Shown: positions 24,932 to 34,653, numbered from the stretch's first letter. The stretch: DNA of 40,362 bases from Candidatus Janibacter merdipullorum (GCA_019116945.1 DXAR01000185.1:1-40362); one strand, 5' to 3'. The notes: a model not told the origin generated them from the sequence alone. Translations and numbers: made by a program.

Positions 24932-26109
24932 GCCATGCCGCCGCGGGGGTGGAGCCGGACGAGGGGTTGGCCCGGGGAGACCGGGTCGCCGTCCTCGACG
25001 AGCCACTCGACGATCGTGCCGGCGTGGTCGGCGGTGACCTCGCGGGTGTCGCGAAGGGAGGAGATCCGGGCCACGACGTCGCCGGCCGGGACCTCGGTGC
25101 CGGGGCGGGTCGCGGGGACGGCGACCGTCCCCTTGACCGGGGCGGTGACGATCCGCCACGTCGGCTCGCTCGCGGTGCGCGAGGAACCGTGCTCCCGCAC
25201 CATCTGCTGCGCCTTGTCGAGGTCGTCCGGGGTCTTGAGCGCGAGGACCTCGACCCCCTTGAGGCCACGCTTGGCGAGTCCGGTGAGCGCGCCGGCGGGC
25301 GGGATCTCGATGATGCCCGTGACGCCGAGCTCCTTGAGGGTCTCCATGCACAGGTCCCAGCGCACGGGGTTGCTCACCTGGCTGACGATGCGCCGGAGGA
25401 CCTCCGTCCCGGAGTGTATGACCTCCCCGTCGACGTTGGAGACGAGGGGCACGCGGGCGTCATGGGTCGACACGGCCCGGGAGAGCCGGCCGAGGGTGTC
25501 GACCGCGGGCGCCATGTGCTCGGTGTGGAAGGCACCGGCGACCTTGAGCGGCATGACCCGCGCCTTGGCCGGGGGGTTCTCGGCGAAGGCGGCCAGCTGC
25601 TCCAGCGTTCCCGCGGCGACGACCTGACCGGCGCCGTTGACGTTCGCCGGGGTGAGGCCGTGGGACTCGATGGCGGCGAGGACCTCCCCTTCGTCGCCGC
25701 CGAGGACCGCGCTCATGCCGGTGGGGGTCGTCTCCGCGGCGGCCGCCATGGACCGGCCCCGCTCGCGGACGAGGACCATGGCCTGCTCGGCGCTGATGAC
25801 ACCGGCCGCCGTGGCCGCGGTGATCTCACCGACGCTGTGGCCCGCTCCCGCGCCGACGACGCGGAAGCCGTCGGCAGGATGCTCGAAGAGGGCGAGGAGG
25901 GCGATGAGGCCGGACGCGACGATGAGCGGCTGGGCCACCGCCGTGTCCTTGATCGTCTCCTCGTCGGAGGTCGTGCCGTGGGTGGCGAGGTCGATGCCCG
26001 CCACGGTGGAGAGCCAGTGGAGGCGGTCGGCGGCACCGGGGAGCTCGAGCCACGGGGCGAGGAAGCCGGGCGTCTGTGAGCCCTGGCCGGGACAAGTCAT
26101 CGCAAGCAC
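24928..26109 (-). CDS. fabD: Malonyl-CoA:ACP transacylase fused to a degenerate biotinyl/lipoyl-type domain
   Basis: From GTG 26109 the protein is 393 residues, about 80-90 longer than normal FabD. Residues 1-300 are the transacylase: CPGQGSQTPGF, Ser92 in GAGHSVGE, Arg117 in VRERGRSM, and His195 in AGAFHTEHM. Residues 321-387 look like a biotinyl/lipoyl domain: APVKGTVAVPATRPGTEVPAGDVV, then a hairpin and AGTIVEWLVEDGDPVSPGQP. At the place of the modified Lys in the AMKM turn there is SLRD, Arg353, so it cannot be biotinylated or lipoylated there. The reading frame is continuous through the fusion. The start was chosen so that MLAMTCPGQG matches FabD N-termini; the ribosome-binding site is weak. 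Confidence 0.9.
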   Translation of the reverse strand: MLAMTCPGQGSQTPGFLAPWLELPGAADRLHWLSTVAGIDLATHGTTSDEETIKDTAVAQPLIVASGLIALLALFEHPADGFRVVGAGAGHSVGEITAATAAGVISAEQAMVLVRERGRSMAAAAETTPTGMSAVLGGDEGEVLAAIESHGLTPANVNGAGQVVAAGTLEQLAAFAENPPAKARVMPLKVAGAFHTEHMAPAVDTLGRLSRAVSTHDARVPLVSNVDGEVIHSGTEVLRRIVSQVSNPVRWDLCMETLKELGVTGIIEIPPAGALTGLAKRGLKGVEVLALKTPDDLDKAQQMVREHGSSRTASEPTWRIVTAPVKGTVAVPATRPGTEVPAGDVVARISSLRDTREVTADHAGTIVEWLVEDGDPVSPGQPLVRLHPRGGMA

Positions 26110-26133
26110 CCGTCCAGAGTCGCCCGTGGAGTG

Positions 26134-26159
26134 TGGTGGGCGCGACGTCGACCCCACCA
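26134..26159. promoter_or_regulatory. Inverted repeat in the fasR-fabD gap, candidate FasR operator
   Basis: TGGTGGG and CCCACCA are perfect 7-base arms separated by 12 bases that contain the palindrome CGACGTCG. The repeat fills most of the 55-base gap and lies 25-50 bases upstream of the fabD start, covering the probable -35 region for a leaderless-type -10 (GACTCT, 26121-26116 on the minus strand). The neighbouring gene encodes the expected activator. Binding is inferred. Confidence 0.5.
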
Positions 26160-26164
26160 GAGAA

Positions 26165-27343
26165 TCACCCGATGACGTTGGAGGAATCCTCCAAGAGGGA
26201 TCCGAGGGTCAGTGCGATACGGACGGTGAAGGCGTCGTGCGCGTCGGTGAGGTCGTAGCCGATGAGGTCGGAGATCCGGCCGAGGCGGTAGCGCACCGTG
26301 TTGACGTGGACGATGAGTTCCCGGGCGGTGGCCTCCAGTCCCGCGGAGTCGAGGTGGGTCCGGGCGGTCTCGAGGAGGCTGGCGTGCTCCTCGAGGGGGG
26401 AGGCGATCTCGTCGACGAGAGCGGCGCGGGCGAGGGCGTCCCCGGCCACGGCCCGCTCGGCGAGGAGCTCGTCGGCGGCCACAGGGCGGGGGCGGCCCGG
26501 CCATCCCGCCGCCGCGACGTGCCCGGCGACGGCCGCGTGGGCGGAGACCGCTCCCTCGGAGAGGTCCTCGACGAGCGGCCCGTGGACGAGGTCGCCGACG
26601 GCGAAGCAGTCCGCCAGCGACAGGACCCGCTCACGGGGGTCGCCGGCGTCGCCGACGATCGCGACGAGCCGCGATCCCTGCACACCCGCGAGCACGGGGA
26701 AGCCCACCCGCTGGGCGGTCCGCTGGACGGCGGCCACGGCCGCGGCAGGGTCCTCGCCGTCCGGCGAGTGGGGTGAGTTGCCCACGAGGACGATGATGTC
26801 GGTGACATCGGTCCAGCCGAGCGCCGCCGCGCGGGTGCGGATCGACTCGTCCACCTCGCCGCGCATCACCGCGTCGATGACGAGCGACTCGAGCCGCGCG
26901 TCCCAGGCGCCACGCTGCTCGGCGGTCTGGGCGTACACGAGGGCGGCACCGAAGGCGATCTCCCGCGAGTAGCGCAGGACGGCCATCCGCAGGTCGGTGA
27001 CATCCCCCGGGCGGGCGAGGTCCTCGACGCGCTCCTCGACGACCTCGACGACGGTGCGGGCGAGCTCGAGCGTCTGGGCGAGGCTGATCGTCCTCGTCAG
27101 CTCACGGGGAGCCGCGCCGAAGATCGTCCGGGTGTCGGCGTCCTCGGTGCCGTTGAGCCAGTCGATGAAGTTGGTGATGCCGGCCTGCGCGACGAGCGCG
27201 ACCCAGGAGCGCTCCCGCGCGCCGAGGGTGGCGTACCAGGCGTGCCTCTCCTCGAGCCGCCGGGTCGCGGCCGTCGACAGCTCGCCGCCCTTGCGGCGCA
27301 CCGAGCGACGGGTGGTGAGGGAGACGAGCCCGCGACGCGACAT
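26165..27343 (-). CDS. fasR: PucR/CdaR-family activator of fatty-acid synthesis genes (FasR type)
   Basis: A 392-residue regulator with a central GGDEF-like/CdaR domain and a C-terminal PucR-type helix-turn-helix (TARELIVHVNTVRYRLGRISDLIG). Its place immediately before fabD on the same strand matches Streptomyces FasR, the activator of the fabD-fabH-acpP-fabF operon, and the PucR-like Rv2242 of M. tuberculosis. The symbol is therefore given from synteny and family. The start ATG at 27343 has a leaderless-type -10 TAGACT six bases upstream. An inverted repeat TGTG-CAGTT-CACA just upstream of that could serve autoregulation. Confidence 0.87.
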   Translation of the reverse strand: MSRRGLVSLTTRRSVRRKGGELSTAATRRLEERHAWYATLGARERSWVALVAQAGITNFIDWLNGTEDADTRTIFGAAPRELTRTISLAQTLELARTVVEVVEERVEDLARPGDVTDLRMAVLRYSREIAFGAALVYAQTAEQRGAWDARLESLVIDAVMRGEVDESIRTRAAALGWTDVTDIIVLVGNSPHSPDGEDPAAAVAAVQRTAQRVGFPVLAGVQGSRLVAIVGDAGDPRERVLSLADCFAVGDLVHGPLVEDLSEGAVSAHAAVAGHVAAAGWPGRPRPVAADELLAERAVAGDALARAALVDEIASPLEEHASLLETARTHLDSAGLEATARELIVHVNTVRYRLGRISDLIGYDLTDAHDAFTVRIALTLGSLLEDSSNVIG

Positions 27344-27349
27344 GCGGGC

Positions 27350-27355
27350 AGTCTA
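27350..27355 (-). promoter_or_regulatory. Candidate leaderless -10 element of fasR
   Basis: TAGACT on the minus strand ends six bases before the fasR ATG. Just upstream, TGTGCAGTTCACA is an inverted repeat that may be an operator. Confidence 0.5.
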
Positions 27356-27411
27356 TGTGTGAACTGCACAAACCCTTCATCTTCCCCTCGACACTGCGAA
27401 GGGGGGCGGGG

Positions 27412-28851
<1,440 letters not shown>

Positions 28852-28973
28852 GGTCCTCCGCCGAGCCGGAGTGTGCCCGGTCCACGCCGGGGCCGAAGGG
28901 AGGGCCCCGCGCGTTCATCGAGTGGTCAACGGCAGGACACGGCAGGGTCGACTGCCGGTGCCGGCGGCGCCCA

Positions 28974-28979
28974 TAGCGT
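28974..28979 (+). promoter_or_regulatory. Candidate leaderless -10 element of glpQ
   Basis: TAGCGT ends eight bases before the glpQ ATG at 28988 and no ribosome-binding site is visible. Confidence 0.45.
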
Positions 28980-28987
28980 CGACCGAC

Positions 28988-30136
28988 ATGAGGACCACCC
29001 AGATCGCCACAGGAATCTTGGCTGCCGTCGCGCTCGTCGCTCCGGTGTCCACCGCCACCGCCGCCCCCGAGGCCCCGTCGGCCACGTCGGCCACGTCGGG
29101 CAACCCCGGCTACCGGGAGAAGGACATGTCCGACCCGCTCGTCGTCGCCCACCGCGGTGCCTCCGGCTACCGACCGGAGCACACCCTCGCCGCCTACGAG
29201 CTGGGGGTGGGTCAGGGTGCGGACTACATCGAGCCGGACCTCGTCATGACGAAGGACGGGGTCCTCGTCGACCGGCACGAGCCCGAGATCGGTGGGACGA
29301 CCGATGTCGCGGACCGGCCCGAGTTCGCCGACCGCAAGACGACGAAGCAGCTCGACGGCAAGGCGGTCAACGGGTGGTTCGTCGACGACTTCACCCTCGC
29401 CGAGCTCAAGACCCTCCGCGCCAAGGAGCGCCTGCCGGAGCTGCGCCAGGAGTCGAGCACCTACGACGGTCGCTTCGAGGTGCCGACCTTCGAGGAGGTG
29501 CTCCAGCAGCGGGAGCAGCTCTCCCGCAGCACCGGTCGCACGATCGGGATCATCCCGGAGATCAAGCACTCGACCTATCTCCACGACGAGGGCTTCGACC
29601 CCGAGGCCGAGGTCGCCCGGCTCGTGAAGAAGTACAAGCTCAACCACCGCAAGGCACCGCTGTGGGTCCAGTCCTTCGAGCTGACCGCGCTCAAGGACCT
29701 GCGGACCGAGCACCGCCTCAAGGCGCGCACGACCTTCCTCACCTCGGCCTCCGGCGGCCCCTACGACCTCCGCGAGGAGGGGATCACGTACGAGGAGCTG
29801 ACGACGCCGGAGGCGATGCGCGACCTCTCGCGCTGGATCGACGGCTTCGGCCCGACGAAGGACCAGATCATCCCCCGCGCCGCGGACGGCACGCTCGGTG
29901 AGCCCACCTCCTTCGTCGAGGACGCCCACGACGCGGGCCTGGACGTCATGCCCTACACCTTCCGCGCGGAGAACGAGTTCCTCCCCACGGACTACCGCAA
30001 CGGCAGCGTCCCGGCCGACTTCGGCAGGGCCATCGACGAGGCCGTCGTCTTCATGCGCACCGGCGTGGACGGTCTCTTCTGCGACCAGCCCGATGTGTGC
30101 GTCGAGGCCCGCAAGGAGTTCCTCGCCGAGGACTGA
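28988..30136 (+). CDS. glpQ: Secreted glycerophosphodiester phosphodiesterase
   Basis: A 382-residue GDPD-family enzyme with a Sec signal peptide (cleavage near ATAAP). Its TIM-barrel active site shows VVAHRGASGYRPEHTLAAY (His, Arg, Glu), GADYIEPDLVMTKDGVLVDRHE (Glu, Asp metal ligands and second His) and IIPEIKHS. The length and the GYRPEHT motif match the periplasmic GlpQ-type. It hydrolyses deacylated phospholipids outside the membrane to glycerol-3-phosphate and alcohols. It ends in a strong terminator hairpin. The upstream 148 bases are shared with divergent argG. Confidence 0.95.
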   Translation: MRTTQIATGILAAVALVAPVSTATAAPEAPSATSATSGNPGYREKDMSDPLVVAHRGASGYRPEHTLAAYELGVGQGADYIEPDLVMTKDGVLVDRHEPEIGGTTDVADRPEFADRKTTKQLDGKAVNGWFVDDFTLAELKTLRAKERLPELRQESSTYDGRFEVPTFEEVLQQREQLSRSTGRTIGIIPEIKHSTYLHDEGFDPEAEVARLVKKYKLNHRKAPLWVQSFELTALKDLRTEHRLKARTTFLTSASGGPYDLREEGITYEELTTPEAMRDLSRWIDGFGPTKDQIIPRAADGTLGEPTSFVEDAHDAGLDVMPYTFRAENEFLPTDYRNGSVPADFGRAIDEAVVFMRTGVDGLFCDQPDVCVEARKEFLAED

Positions 30137-30143
30137 TCACGGG

Positions 30144-30198
30144 CGAAGGGGGTGGAGCGCGGACCATGTGAACCGAAGGTCCCGCTCCACCCCCTTCG
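30144..30198 (+). terminator. Terminator hairpin after glpQ
   Basis: CGAAGGGGGTGGAGCG pairs with CGCTCCACCCCCTTCG (16 bases) and, past one bulged base, GGACC pairs with GGTCC, making about 21 pairs. It starts seven bases after the glpQ stop. Confidence 0.85.
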
Positions 30199-30466
30199 TC
30201 GTGCCGGCTCAGCGCTGACCGACCCAGGCGCCGCTGTCCCAGTACCCCTGGCCCCATGTGGGACGCAGGTCCTGGGTCAGCCGGTGGTCGCATCGCGAGG
30301 CCCGACGGCGAAGGTGATGGGGCCGGTGTGCCTGCGGATGGTCATGAGTTCTTCCACCTCCTCGTGAGCGGCGTCGTTGCCGTCTCGTCGAACCAGACCC
30401 CACGACGGCCCGGTGGCGCTGCGCCGCGGTCCGCTCCGTGGCCGAACCGTGACAGAGGCTCAAAAG
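30199..30466 (-). other. Gene-free stretch with possible small-gene remnant on minus strand
   Basis: Between the glpQ terminator and the iron box there is no gene I can affirm. On the minus strand one frame reads RRDGNDAAHEEVEELMTIRR then HTGPITFAVGPRDATTG to a stop; the next frame continues with DLRPTWGQGYWDSGAWVGQR and ends in TGA at 30209. Joined by a single frameshift near 30280 this looks like the C-terminal part of a small protein. There is no good start codon. It could be a decayed gene or chance. Confidence 0.3.
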
Positions 30467-30485
30467 TATGGTTAGGCTGCCCTAA
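30467..30485 (+). promoter_or_regulatory. IdeR/DtxR-like iron box of the DUF2470 gene
   Basis: TATGGTTAGGCTGCCCTAA matches the DtxR/IdeR consensus TTAGGTTAGGCTAACCTAA at 15 of 19 positions by hand, and differs at only two positions from the box at the siderophore operon. It overlaps a -10 element TAAACT (30483-30488). The gene should be repressed by Fe-loaded regulator. Confidence 0.8.
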
Positions 30486-30508
30486 ACTCAGCGACGAGGG
30501 AGTGACGC

Positions 30509-31219
30509 GTGAAGAACTGGGCAGGACTGGCGAAGACGATCGTGGCGACGGCCAGCACGGTCGAGGTGGGGATCACCGGCAGCAGCGCGCCCGTGGCCCG
30601 ACATGCCGTCACCGAGGCAGGGGGGCTGCTCTTCTCCGTGGCCGAGGCGGCCCCGGACTGCGCGCACCTCGTCGCCCCCGGGACCCGAGGTCCGGCACTG
30701 GAGGCCACCGCCTCCGACGTCTCGAACGTCCCGCACGCCGATCGCGTCCGCGGGGTGGTCCACCTCACCGGGCACGCCGAGGTCATGGCCGAGCCCGTCT
30801 CCGCCGACCTGCTCGAGCACCTGGGCCTGCCCGAAGGGGGCCTCGTCGGCCGTCTCGTGCCGGACACGGTCACCATCGGGTGGACGATCGAGCGCAGCCG
30901 CTCGGCGCCGCCCTTCGTCGACGTCGACGCCGGTGACTACGCCCTCGCCGACATCGACGCGCTCGGTGGATGGCAGGACGGCTGGATCACGCACCTCGAC
31001 GCCCACCACCGCGACGACCTGCGCGACCTCGTGGCCTCGGAGGTCCAGCCGGTCGCCGTCGTCCGCCCGGTCCACGCCGACGAGGCGGGCATCGTCCTGC
31101 GCGAGTACGTCGGGACCTATCGCCGCGACCACCGGGTGGGCTTCTCCCGGCGGGTCCGCTGCGGGTGCGAGGCGGTCGAGGAGCTCAAGAGCCTCGTCGC
31201 GGTGCGCGCGGGAGGCTGA
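30509..31219 (+). CDS. DUF2470 family protein, probably iron-regulated
   Basis: A 236-residue cytosolic protein. The C-terminal third (from about WITHLDAHHRDDLRDLV through IVLREYVGTYRRDHRVGFSR to VEELKSLV) matches DUF2470, a domain seen at the end of HugZ-type heme oxygenases and related flavin-fold proteins. The N-terminal part lacks an obvious split-barrel heme-oxygenase domain, so it is not called as HugZ. The GTG start follows GAGGGA by seven bases. The iron box upstream makes a role in heme or iron use likely, but the activity is unknown. Confidence 0.82.
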   Translation: MKNWAGLAKTIVATASTVEVGITGSSAPVARHAVTEAGGLLFSVAEAAPDCAHLVAPGTRGPALEATASDVSNVPHADRVRGVVHLTGHAEVMAEPVSADLLEHLGLPEGGLVGRLVPDTVTIGWTIERSRSAPPFVDVDAGDYALADIDALGGWQDGWITHLDAHHRDDLRDLVASEVQPVAVVRPVHADEAGIVLREYVGTYRRDHRVGFSRRVRCGCEAVEELKSLVAVRAGG

Positions 31220-31230
31220 CCGGACTCCTC

Positions 31231-31261
31231 TTGACCTCACGTCGACGTGAGGTCGCAGACT
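31231..31261 (+). promoter_or_regulatory. MerR/SoxR-type promoter with perfect 22-base palindrome
   Basis: -35 TTGACC (31231-31236) and -10 CAGACT (31256-31261) are 19 bases apart, the long spacing of MerR-family targets. The spacer holds the centre of a perfect palindrome at 31233-31254 with arms GACCTCACGTC and GACGTGAGGTC. The core CCTCACGTCGACGTGAGG resembles the SoxR site CCTCAAGTTAACTTGAGG. The nat start codon follows the -10 by seven bases, so the transcript is leaderless. No MerR/SoxR gene lies in the window. Confidence 0.7.
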
Positions 31262-31268
31262 CGGGGTC

Positions 31269-31769
31269 ATGACCGACACCCAGCTGCAGGACTACCTCGA
31301 GCGGACGGGAGCGGTGGCGGAGCCCCCTTCGCATGCCGCCCTCTCGCGACTCCTCCTGGCGCACGTGACCACCTTCCCCTTCGACACCATCGACGTGCTG
31401 CTCGGGCAGCACCCCGGTGTCGGCCTGGCCACCGTCCGGGACAAGCTCGTCGGCCGCGGGCGAGGTGGCTACTGCTTCGAGCACGCCCGGATCTTCCACT
31501 CCGTCCTCGAGGCCCTCGGCTACGACGCCGAGCTGATCCTCGGTCGTGTCGGCGACCCCCAGGCCGCCCCGCGCACGCACTTGGCCGTCGTCGTCACCCT
31601 CGACGGTGTGCGTCTCCTCTGCGATCCCGGCATCGGGCTGCCGCCGAGGGAGCCGATCGAGCTGCGGGATGGCGTCGTCCTCGGGGGAGGCATCTGGCGC
31701 CACATGATCCGTGAGGTGGACGAAGGCAGGGCCGGCCCTGGACGGCCCGGAGGCCACGGACCTCGCTGA
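31269..31769 (+). CDS. nat: Arylamine N-acetyltransferase, C-terminally truncated
   Basis: A 166-residue protein with the first two domains of arylamine N-acetyltransferase. The cysteine-protease-like triad is present as Cys69 in GRGGYCFEHA, His104 in PRTHLAVVV and Asp119 in LLCDPGIGLPP. Whole NATs have about 250-290 residues; here the third domain, which closes the CoA/substrate cleft, is missing. After RHMIREVDEG the frame reads only DNA next to and within a terminator, and its stop codon lies in the hairpin loop. So it is a truncated and perhaps inactive gene with an intact promoter. It converges on aceE. Confidence 0.8.
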   Translation: MTDTQLQDYLERTGAVAEPPSHAALSRLLLAHVTTFPFDTIDVLLGQHPGVGLATVRDKLVGRGRGGYCFEHARIFHSVLEALGYDAELILGRVGDPQAAPRTHLAVVVTLDGVRLLCDPGIGLPPREPIELRDGVVLGGGIWRHMIREVDEGRAGPGRPGGHGPR

Positions 31770-31786
31770 GCGGGTCCGTGGCCTCC
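31749..31786. terminator. Bidirectional terminator between nat and aceE
   Basis: GGAGGCCACGGACC and GGTCCGTGGCCTCC form a perfect 14-base stem with a 10-base loop. It lies 30 bases past the aceE stop on the minus strand. The truncated nat runs into it and ends at a TGA (31767-31769) in the loop. Confidence 0.85.
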
Positions 31787-31816
31787 GAAGGGACGCGGCC
31801 TGAGTGCTGCCTCGCC

Positions 31817-34609
31817 TCAGGCGTCGCCGCCCGCGTTGCCCGAGGTGCCGGCCGTGACGTCGAGGAGGCGGTACTTCGCCGCGGCCTTGCCCGGGACGTC
31901 CTCGGAGACCCAGCCGCGGTCGGCGAGCATCTGCAGCGCCCGCACGGCCATCGACGGCCCGTCCACGTGGAAGTACCGGCGGGCGGCGGCGCGGGTGTCG
32001 GAGAAGCCGAAGCCGTCCGTGCCGAGCGCGGAGAACTCCTCCGGGACCCAGGGGCGGATCTGGTCCTGGACCTGCTTCATGTAGTCCGACACCGCGACGA
32101 CCGGACCGACGGCGCCCTCGAGCGCCCGGGTGATGTAGGGGGTGCGCCGCTCCTGCTCCGGGTGGAGGAAGCGCTGCTCGTCGCAGGCCATCGCCTCGCG
32201 GCGCAGCTCGCTCCAGCTCGTCACCGACCAGACATCGGCGACGACGCCCCAGTCCTCCCGGAGGAGCTCCTGGGCCTCGAGCGCCCACGGCATGCCGACG
32301 CCGCTCGCGAGCAGCTGGCACCGCGGTGGGGTGTCCCCGAGGCCGGAGGCGTCCCCGGCGGCATAGCGGTACATGCCCTGGAGGAGCGCGTCGACGTCGA
32401 GGCCTTCGGGCTCGACCGGCTGCACGATCGGCTCGTTGTAGAGCGTGAGGTAGTAGATGACATTGCGGCTCGGGTCCGCCTGCGGGGCCTCGCCGCCGTA
32501 CATCCGCTCCAGGCCCTGACGCATGATGTGGGCGATCTCGAACCCGTAGGCCGGGTCCCAGGACACGACGGCGGGGTTGGTCGCCGCCAGGAGCGGCGAG
32601 TGGCCGTCGGCGTGCTGCAGCCCCTCTCCGGTGAGCGTCGTGCGTCCGGCCGTGGCGCCGAGCATGAATCCGCGCGACATCTGGTCGGCGGCCGCCCAGA
32701 TCCCGTCGCCGGTCCGCTGGAATCCGAACATCGAGTAGAAGATGTAGACGGGGATCATCGGCTCGCCGTGCGTGGCATAGCTCGTCGCCGCCGCGGTGAA
32801 GGCCGCCACCGAGCCCGCCTCGTTGATGCCGGTGTGGAGGATCTGCCCCTGCTCGGACTCCTTGTAGGCGAGCATGAGGTCGGCGTCGACCGAGGTGTAG
32901 TTCTGCCCGTGGGGGTTGTAGATCTTCTTGTTGGGGAAGAAGGAGTCCATGCCGAAGGTCCGCGCCTCGTCGGGGATGATCGGCACGATCCGCTCGCCGA
33001 AGCCCTTCTCCCGCATGAGGTCCTTGAGCAGCCGGACCCAGGCCATCGTCGTGGCGATCTCCTGCTTGCCCGACCCCTTGGCCAGCTGGCCGTACTTCTC
33101 CGGCGCGGGGAGCGCGGGGGTCTGGTACTTCACCCGCCGCTCGGGCAGGCCACCACCGAGCTTCTCCCGGCGCTCCTTGAGGTACTGGATCGCCTCGTCG
33201 TCCTCGCCCGGGTGGTAGTAGGGCGGCAGGTACGGGTCCTTCTCGAGCACCTCGTCGGAGATCGGGATGCGCAGCCCGTCGCGCAGGCCCTTGAGGTCCT
33301 CGATCGTCAGCTTCTTCATCTGGTGGGTGGCATTGCGCCCGGCGAAGCTCGAGCCGAGGCCGTAGCCCTTGATGGTCTTCGCGAGGATGACCGTCGGCTG
33401 CCCGGTGTGCTCCATCGCGGCGCGGTAGGCCGCGTAGACCTTGTTGTAGTCGTGCCCGCCGCGCTTGAGCTTCCACCACACGTCCGCGTCGGACCAGTCC
33501 TCGACGAGCTTGCGGGTCCGCGGGTCGCGGTTGAAGAAGTTCTCTCGGACGTAGGAGCCGTCGTTCGCGCGGAAGGTCTGGTAGTCGCCGTCCGGCGTCT
33601 GGTTCATGAGGTTGACGAGCGCGCCGTGGTGGTCGGCGGCGAGCAGCGGGTCCCAGCCGCGGCCCCAGACGACCTTGATGACATTCCAGCCCGCGCCGCG
33701 GAAGAAGGCCTCGAGCTCCTGGATGATCTTGCCGTTGCCGCGCACCGGGCCGTCGAGCCGCTGGAGGTTGCAGTTGACGACGAAGGTGAGGTTGTCCAGC
33801 TCCTCGAAGGCAGCCGTCTGGAGGAGCCCGCGGCTCTCGGGCTCGTCCATCTCGCCGTCACCGAGGAAGGCCCACACGTGCTGCTGTGAGGTGTCCTTGA
33901 TGCCGCGGTTGTGGAGGTACTTGTTGAACTGCGCCTGGTAGATCGCGTTCATCGGGCCGATGCCCATGGAGACCGTGGGGAACTCCCAGAACTCGGGCAT
34001 GAGCCGCGGGTGCGGGTAGGAGGGCATCCCGAGATCGGAGGCACCCGCGAGGTGGGCCGCCTCCTGCCGGAAGCCGTCCATCTGCTCCTCGCTCAGGCGT
34101 CCCTCGAGGAAGGCCCGGGCATACATGCCGGGGGAGGCGTGGCCTTGGAAGAAGATCTGGTCCCCGCCACCGGGGTGGTCCTTGCCCCGCCAGAAGTGGT
34201 TGAAGCCCACCTCGTACATCGTCGCCGCGGAGGCGTACGAGGAGATGTGCCCGCCGACGCCGACGTCGGGGCGCTGGGCCCGGTGGACTTGGATCGCGGC
34301 ATTCCAGCGGATCCAGGCGCGGTACCGCCGCTCGACCTCTTCGTCGCCGGGGTACCAAGGCTCGTTGGTCGGCGAGATCGTGTTGACGTAGTCGGTCGTC
34401 GTCAGCGACGGCACCCCGACGCTCTTCATCCTGGCCCGCTCGAGGAGCCGCAGCATCACGTAGCGGGCGCGCTCGCGCCCGGAGGCGTCGATGAGGGCGT
34501 CGATCGACTCCAGCCACTCGGCCGTCTCCTCCGAGTCGATGTCCGGCAAGTGGGTGGGGATGCCGTTGAGGATGGGGCCGTCGCTGAGGTGATCTGCCGA
34601 GCCGGGCAC
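31817..34609 (-). CDS. aceE: Pyruvate dehydrogenase E1 component (homodimeric)
   Basis: A 930-residue thiamine-diphosphate enzyme that decarboxylates pyruvate and acetylates the E2 lipoyl group. The ThDP/Mg motif is [14 protein letters not shown] (G250-D251-G252) ending with the FVVNCN strand. Substrate-loop stretches [21 protein letters not shown] and the later [21 protein letters not shown] region match AceE. E2/E3 genes are not in the window. The GTG start is preceded by AAAGGA. In M. tuberculosis aceE is the neighbour of the DUF3052/AhpE genes and the FAS II regulator; here fdhD and the two PH-domain genes intervene on one side. Confidence 0.96.
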   Translation of the reverse strand: MPGSADHLSDGPILNGIPTHLPDIDSEETAEWLESIDALIDASGRERARYVMLRLLERARMKSVGVPSLTTTDYVNTISPTNEPWYPGDEEVERRYRAWIRWNAAIQVHRAQRPDVGVGGHISSYASAATMYEVGFNHFWRGKDHPGGGDQIFFQGHASPGMYARAFLEGRLSEEQMDGFRQEAAHLAGASDLGMPSYPHPRLMPEFWEFPTVSMGIGPMNAIYQAQFNKYLHNRGIKDTSQQHVWAFLGDGEMDEPESRGLLQTAAFEELDNLTFVVNCNLQRLDGPVRGNGKIIQELEAFFRGAGWNVIKVVWGRGWDPLLAADHHGALVNLMNQTPDGDYQTFRANDGSYVRENFFNRDPRTRKLVEDWSDADVWWKLKRGGHDYNKVYAAYRAAMEHTGQPTVILAKTIKGYGLGSSFAGRNATHQMKKLTIEDLKGLRDGLRIPISDEVLEKDPYLPPYYHPGEDDEAIQYLKERREKLGGGLPERRVKYQTPALPAPEKYGQLAKGSGKQEIATTMAWVRLLKDLMREKGFGERIVPIIPDEARTFGMDSFFPNKKIYNPHGQNYTSVDADLMLAYKESEQGQILHTGINEAGSVAAFTAAATSYATHGEPMIPVYIFYSMFGFQRTGDGIWAAADQMSRGFMLGATAGRTTLTGEGLQHADGHSPLLAATNPAVVSWDPAYGFEIAHIMRQGLERMYGGEAPQADPSRNVIYYLTLYNEPIVQPVEPEGLDVDALLQGMYRYAAGDASGLGDTPPRCQLLASGVGMPWALEAQELLREDWGVVADVWSVTSWSELRREAMACDEQRFLHPEQERRTPYITRALEGAVGPVVAVSDYMKQVQDQIRPWVPEEFSALGTDGFGFSDTRAAARRYFHVDGPSMAVRALQMLADRGWVSEDVPGKAAAKYRLLDVTAGTSGNAGGDA

Positions 34610-34632
34610 GTCGTCGTCCTTTCCAAGACCGC

Positions 34633-34653
34633 TCCTCCGGGGGTGTCGGAGGA
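34633..34653 (-). other. Hairpin in the aceE 5' region
   Basis: TCCTCCG and CGGAGGA form a perfect 7-base stem with a 7-base loop. The partly overlapping GGGTGTC (34641-34647) and GACACACCC (34652-34660) can form a second stem that excludes it. The first stem would lie in the aceE leader if transcription starts at a candidate -35 TTGTGA/-10 GAAGAT just upstream; the second would reach close to that start site. Confidence 0.4.

Noticed and set aside
24932-25351. N-terminal extension of FabH
   Set aside because: The extra frame lies within fabD in another frame and is Arg-rich; the ATGA overlap at 24928-24931 fixes the FabH start.
31778-33889. 703-codon plus-strand open frame opposite aceE
   Set aside because: Antisense shadow of the clearly identified aceE.
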